64,000 nucleotides of DNA from Novosphingobium sp. (GTDB lineage: Bacteria; Pseudomonadota; Alphaproteobacteria; Sphingomonadales; Sphingomonadaceae): contig JAGHZR010000005.1 of assembly GCA_017745295.1 (NCBI GenBank), forward strand, positions 151,998-215,997. The letters run 5' to 3'. This document shows, in pieces, positions 60,252 through 64,000 of this stretch. Position 1 is the first letter of the stretch. Each line of letters starts with the position of its first letter. The position numbers and the translations under genes were made by a program. The notes beneath the pieces are model-generated. The model worked only from the letters and a program-made list of their open reading frames with translations. It was not told the DNA's origin and ran no database searches.

Positions 60252-62484
60252 GCATGCAAATCTCATCGAGGCTCCGACCGGCGTAAGCCCCCCGGTGCTC
60301 GTGCTCCGCGATGAGCTCATCCAGGGCGCGATGCGGCAGATCGCGAGGTTTGCGCTCGCCGACCGGTCGGTCGAGGTCCTGGAGGGCCGTGACGCCCTTT
60401 GGGCGGTCGTACGGCGGGCGGGCAAGGGAGGGCTTGCTATCCGCGCGGCGCATCTTCCGGGCGGCGCAACGAAAGTCCGCAAGATCCGCGCCGAGACGAC
60501 CGAAACCTGCCGGATCGAGGTTGAAGGGCCGACGGGCGCGCAAACCGTCTTGTTCGATGTGGCGGATAAAGAACTTGCCACGCTGCACATCACGACCACG
60601 CTCACCCCCGCCGCGCCGCTTCTCATTCCGGTTCTTCCGCGCGATCTCTACCCTTTGGGAGAAAATGACGATCCGTTCCGTGCCGTCGGCCGGGTTGAAG
60701 CGGCGCAGCGCGGCCTCAATACCGGACTCAGCTATTTCCATCTGGACGAGCCGGCCTTCGGCAGCGTTCTTTACGTCCAGAATTTCACAGCACTCGCCGC
60801 ATATTTTGAAGCGACCGATACAACGCCGGATGGCGCCGTCGGGGGCGAATGGCCTGAACTCGGCTATCTGCCACCCACGCCTCAGAGCGGCACGCCGCCG
60901 ACTTGCCCGCTATCTGAAGGCACGGAAACGACAATCTCGGACGCTCTCATCGTCTTCCATGACGATGTCGCTGCTGACGGTCAGGACCTGGGCCGCCGCT
61001 TCATCCAGATGCTGGGCGCCGCTTATCGCCGGCTCGAGCTGCCTGACACGGAGTTTCGCGACTGGGTCGCCCGCGCCGACCGCACGCTGCGCGATCTCGA
61101 GCGGGCGGACGAAGCATCGATCCGCCATTATGGCAATCGTTACGCCCGTCCTTATACGGATGCCGAATATCCAGATATCATGGTGCAGATGTCGCTGATC
61201 GCGGCGCTGCGCGACTTCGCTGTCTGGCGCAAGGAGCCAATTCCGCTTGAGGAGGAATTCATGGCGGGCATGGGCAAGTTTCGCGACGCCAAGCTTAAAA
61301 CCCTGCGTCGCTACCTCCCCAATGTCGGCTCAGACAAGGACAAGAACGCGGTCGATAGTTGGTATCTTTATCACCCAATGCTCAATCTGGGCCGCCTTGC
61401 ACTGCGCGGCGAAGCCCGCGCAAAGCGGATGTTCCTCGGCGGCTTGGGCTATGCGATCAAGGCCGCGCATCGTTTCAAATATGCCTGGCCGATCCAGTTC
61501 AAGATCGACGACTTTTCGGTGATTGTCGAGGCCCGCAACAATGACGGTCTCGGCCAAACCGATGTCGGTGGCCTCTACGCCTATGTCATGTTGCAGGCCT
61601 ATGAACTCACCAAGAAACAGCAATATCTGCAAGAGGCACGCGCCGCGATCGATGCCGCCAAGGCCATGCGCTTCGAGCTCAACTATCAGGCGAACCTGAC
61701 TGCCTGGGGCGCGGCTGCCTGCATGCGGCTATGGCGGATCACCGCCGAGGAATATTATCTGCGCCACAGCTACGTTTATCTGGCGAGCTTCTTTCACAAC
61801 TCGGCGATCTGGGAATCGCAGATCAAAGCTGCACGGCACTACAGCAATTTCCTGGGTGTTACCTGTCTTCACGATGGTCCCTATATGGCCATCTACGAAT
61901 GCTTCGATAGTTTCGCTGCTTTCGAGCGCTATCTCAAGGACAGCGGTCCTGATCTCGATCCAGCCGCGCGTATGCTCATCAGCGAATATTGCCGCTACGC
62001 ACTCCATCGCGCCTGGTTCTATTATCCCGATGCGCTGCCGTCGGACTGTCTCGCGACCGAGATCCGGAACGGGCATATCGACAAATCGCTCTCGTTCCCG
62101 CTCGAGGATCTTTACCACGACGGCCAGCCGCCTGGACAGGTTGGTCAGGAAATCTATGGCGCCGGCGCCGCCTTCGTCTTCGCCACCCGGGCGTTTCACG
62201 CGGTCGAGGGCGAGACGTTCGAGATCTACTGCGATCATTTCCTGATGTCGAGCGAACGCAATCACCCGCAGTCTGTAAGTGTGCGGCTAGAGGGCGGCGA
62301 AGGTTGCCAGGCCCGGCTTTCGCTCGTTCGGCGAGGCCGCTCCCCGCTTCCGGATTTCATCGTCGAGGTCACCGGCGGCGACCGTATCCGCGCGTCGCAA
62401 AAAAGCGGTGGCCGCATCGATTTCATCGTTCCTGCCAGCAGCTACATCACGATCCGCTGGGTCCACGCAAAGGATAAGGCATGA
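60244..62484 (+). CDS. 746-residue alpha-toroid protein of unknown function
   Basis: A large soluble protein, start ATG 60244 overlapping the ankyrin stop by eight bases. Residues 1-230 are beta-rich (LITEAPTGVS-like start, 'TLHITTTLTPAAPLLIPVLP', GLSYFHLDEPAFGSVLYVQN). Residues about 270-640 are a helical repeat array like the six-hairpin (alpha/alpha)6 fold of glycoside hydrolases: YLYHPMLNLGRLALRGEARA, GGLYAYVMLQAYELTKKQQY, LTAWGAAACMRLWRITAEEY, HDGPYMAIYECFDSFAAFER. A beta-sandwich closes the protein (SVSVRLEGGEGCQARLSLVR). Conserved-looking acidic residues (DGLGQTDVGG, DHFLMSSERNH) could form an active site. I cannot name a family. No signal peptide, so it would act in the cytosol. Confidence 0.75.
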   Translation: MGKHANLIEAPTGVSPPVLVLRDELIQGAMRQIARFALADRSVEVLEGRDALWAVVRRAGKGGLAIRAAHLPGGATKVRKIRAETTETCRIEVEGPTGAQTVLFDVADKELATLHITTTLTPAAPLLIPVLPRDLYPLGENDDPFRAVGRVEAAQRGLNTGLSYFHLDEPAFGSVLYVQNFTALAAYFEATDTTPDGAVGGEWPELGYLPPTPQSGTPPTCPLSEGTETTISDALIVFHDDVAADGQDLGRRFIQMLGAAYRRLELPDTEFRDWVARADRTLRDLERADEASIRHYGNRYARPYTDAEYPDIMVQMSLIAALRDFAVWRKEPIPLEEEFMAGMGKFRDAKLKTLRRYLPNVGSDKDKNAVDSWYLYHPMLNLGRLALRGEARAKRMFLGGLGYAIKAAHRFKYAWPIQFKIDDFSVIVEARNNDGLGQTDVGGLYAYVMLQAYELTKKQQYLQEARAAIDAAKAMRFELNYQANLTAWGAAACMRLWRITAEEYYLRHSYVYLASFFHNSAIWESQIKAARHYSNFLGVTCLHDGPYMAIYECFDSFAAFERYLKDSGPDLDPAARMLISEYCRYALHRAWFYYPDALPSDCLATEIRNGHIDKSLSFPLEDLYHDGQPPGQVGQEIYGAGAAFVFATRAFHAVEGETFEIYCDHFLMSSERNHPQSVSVRLEGGEGCQARLSLVRRGRSPLPDFIVEVTGGDRIRASQKSGGRIDFIVPASSYITIRWVHAKDKA

Positions 62485-63239
62485 CAGACATTTCAGACGC
62501 CCACACGGCAGTGCCGAGCCTTGAGGGCCGACAGGCGATCATCTCGGGCGGCACGACCGGCATCGGCCGGGCGATCGCCGTCCTGCTCGCCAGCAAGGGC
62601 GCCCGGGTCTTCATTTGCGGACGCACTCCAGAGCATCTCGGCGATGCGCTTGAGCGCATCCGCGAAGTGGGGGAAGGCGATGGTATCGCCCTCGATCTTG
62701 CCCAGCCTGACGGCGTCGATCGCTTCTTCGCCGCGGCGCAGGATTACCTCCCGGCCGCGGATATCATCGTGATCAATGCGGCCGTCCCCGCAAAAGGTCT
62801 GTCCGAGATGTCGGATAAGGAACTGCGCTACGCGCTCGCCACCGATTTCACTGCTTATGTGACGACCGCCCATGCAGGTACGGAGCTCCTGAAGGACAAA
62901 GGTGACCTCGTTCTGATTGGCTCGATGTCAGCACACGTCCTCGGCCCCGGGTCGACCGTATACGCCGGGATGAAGGCCGGCATTGCCGGCTTTTCGGAAG
63001 CCTTGCGCAAGGAACTCGGCCCACAGGGGATCAAGGTGGCGCTGGTCGAACCCGGCAAGACCGGCGCCGACTTCCAATATCCCGATATTCCGGCGGAGGA
63101 GCAGCGCAAGCTGATCGAGGAAGAGTCGATGCTTCGCGCCGAGGATATTGCCGTCGGCGTCCACTATCTCCTGACCCAGCCGCGGCGGGCCGTTGTCCAA
63201 CAGCTCACCATCGCCCCGCGCATGCAGGACAAGGAATGA
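62481..63239 (+). CDS. SDR-family oxidoreductase
   Basis: A 252-residue short-chain dehydrogenase starting as ATGA with the previous stop. The cofactor site is 'IISGGTTGIGRAIAVLLASK', the structural Asn is in VINAAVPAKGLSE, and catalytic Ser, Tyr and Lys are in LIGSMSAHVL and STVYAGMKAGI. FICGRTPEHL, with Arg after the second strand, suggests NADP(H) preference. It may act on the product of the alpha-toroid protein. Last gene of the katE operon. Confidence 0.92.
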   Translation: MTDISDAHTAVPSLEGRQAIISGGTTGIGRAIAVLLASKGARVFICGRTPEHLGDALERIREVGEGDGIALDLAQPDGVDRFFAAAQDYLPAADIIVINAAVPAKGLSEMSDKELRYALATDFTAYVTTAHAGTELLKDKGDLVLIGSMSAHVLGPGSTVYAGMKAGIAGFSEALRKELGPQGIKVALVEPGKTGADFQYPDIPAEEQRKLIEEESMLRAEDIAVGVHYLLTQPRRAVVQQLTIAPRMQDKE

Positions 63240-64000
63240 GCTGCCATCGATCGCCTCCGGCGATCTGGAACGAGGTCGGTCGCGCACGATAACCTCTTGC
63301 CGAGTGTCTCGACGCCGAGACCGGTTTGCTCAGTACCTTCGATCGGGCACGATGCGGCCGCGGACCTGCGCATGCTATTCGACAAAAGAGACTTGGTGTT
63401 CGGCGCCTCCCTCGTGCGCCCACCGGCCCTCCCCGGGCGGATGCCGTGGTGCCAGAGATCTTTCCGCGAAGGTCTACGCGATCCGCGTGCATGACACCGA
63501 AACCCGCGCCGGCTCTCGACCAGATTAACGAATTGCAATTCGCACCGGTGTCATATTGAGCGCACAGTATGGGTCATCACCCCATTGGGAGATACCCTCC
63601 CCTCCCGATGGACGGATACGCGCTTGTGCGCGTTGCGACCCAAACTGCGCCCCGGAGCTTGGGAAACCCGCTCCGGGGACTTTTCATGCAAGCATATCTG
63701 GCGGCCCGGTCAACGTCCCCCAGCGCGAACCCGGGCCGTTTCCGCAATTCGCCTATGGCTGAAAGCTGTGGGCCGGTCTCGACACCAACTGCCCCGTAGC
63801 CTTCATTCCACCTGCCCTGTTTGCTGCCGCATTCGTCAAACAGTGAGTGCGACCACCCGTACAGGCGCGGCAAAGCAGATTGTGAGTTCCGCCGGGAACC
63901 ATCGCCCTTTCAGAATGTTAACTCCGCGCTGTCTCAGGGACAGTGTTCTGTGCCGGAGCACCCGAGCCGCACCGGACAAGAGGCCGCCCGTGTCGCAAGG
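63240..64000. other. Gene-free end of window
   Basis: No supported gene in the last 761 bases apart from a terminator at 63650-63685. Short frames on both strands lack ribosome sites and motifs. Confidence 0.4.
63650..63685 (+). terminator. Rho-independent terminator
   Basis: CCCCGGAGC (63650-63658) pairs perfectly with GCTCCGGGG (63670-63678) around an 11-base loop, followed by ACTTTTC. It is 410 bases after the SDR stop, so it may end a long 3' trailer or an unannotated small RNA. Confidence 0.7.

Noticed and set aside
1..64000. CRISPR array
   Set aside because: No regularly spaced direct repeats were seen on reading the window.

Overview
The window looks like DNA from a sphingomonad-type alphaproteobacterium (Novosphingobium/Sphingobium/Sphingomonas group). 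The case rests on a TonB-dependent receptor, HWE and LOV sensor kinases, a MucR-family regulator, DUF736/DUF2493/DUF6117 plasmid-type genes, a MobF/TraD transfer module, GC-rich codon use, and dense ATGA/GTGA start-stop overlaps. No replication, partition or rRNA genes and no convincing tRNA were seen, so chromosome, megaplasmid or integrated element cannot be told apart from this window. All family assignments come from reading motifs, not from database searches.

Layout. 0-6 kb is a scarred junction: the 3' end of a TonB-dependent receptor, an IS3-family remnant (truncated, with an inferred 1-nt deletion), a large serine recombinase, a broken AlbA_2/Schlafen-like fragment and two small paralogous genes. 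6-9.4 kb holds stress and signalling genes: a PAS-GAF-HWE kinase, a cold-shock protein and a YghA-type SDR. 9.9-17.5 kb is a catabolic cluster with a divergent LysR regulator: MFS transporter, alpha/beta hydrolase, D-lactate dehydrogenase, FAH-family hydrolase, secreted MBL-fold hydrolase and a chloroperoxidase-like hydrolase, ending at a clear terminator. 17.8-24 kb, minus strand, is a five-gene cassette (subtilase, ComEC-like MBL hydrolase, two-TM coiled-coil protein, small protein, secreted barrel-like protein) that I cannot match to a named system and regard as the best candidate for an undescribed one. Next to it lies an MNT-HEPN fusion whose nucleotidyltransferase catalytic residues are lost.

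25.4-39.2 kb is conjugative-element backbone: TrbN/VirB1-like transglycosylase, MobF relaxase, TraD coupling protein, ribbon-helix-helix protein, a divergent TraC/DUF6437-like gene, two DUF2493 proteins, DUF6117, DUF736, a MucR-like protein with a histone-H1-like tail, a DpnII/MboI-type nuclease-fold protein followed by a 30-bp perfect palindrome, and a small HTH protein. No mating-pair formation genes are present. 40-46.5 kb is a seven-gene, fully overlapping operon (GT4, GT2, GT28-like, acyl-CoA-dehydrogenase-like, PIG-L deacetylase, NodS-like methyltransferase, GT2) that should build a modified glycan or glycolipid. 47-49.6 kb is a LOV-PAS-GAF hybrid histidine kinase.

50-63.2 kb is a stress island. 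On the minus strand a Crp/Fnr regulator, small protein, DUF6766 membrane protein, PRC-barrel membrane protein, short Mfd paralogue and thioredoxin-reductase-like flavoprotein form one probable operon; a truncated, frameshifted hemerythrin remnant lies upstream. Divergently, a large catalase (katE), an ankyrin protein, a 746-residue alpha-toroid protein of unknown role and an SDR overlap in one operon, with a large inverted repeat between the two units. The final 760 bases hold only a good terminator.
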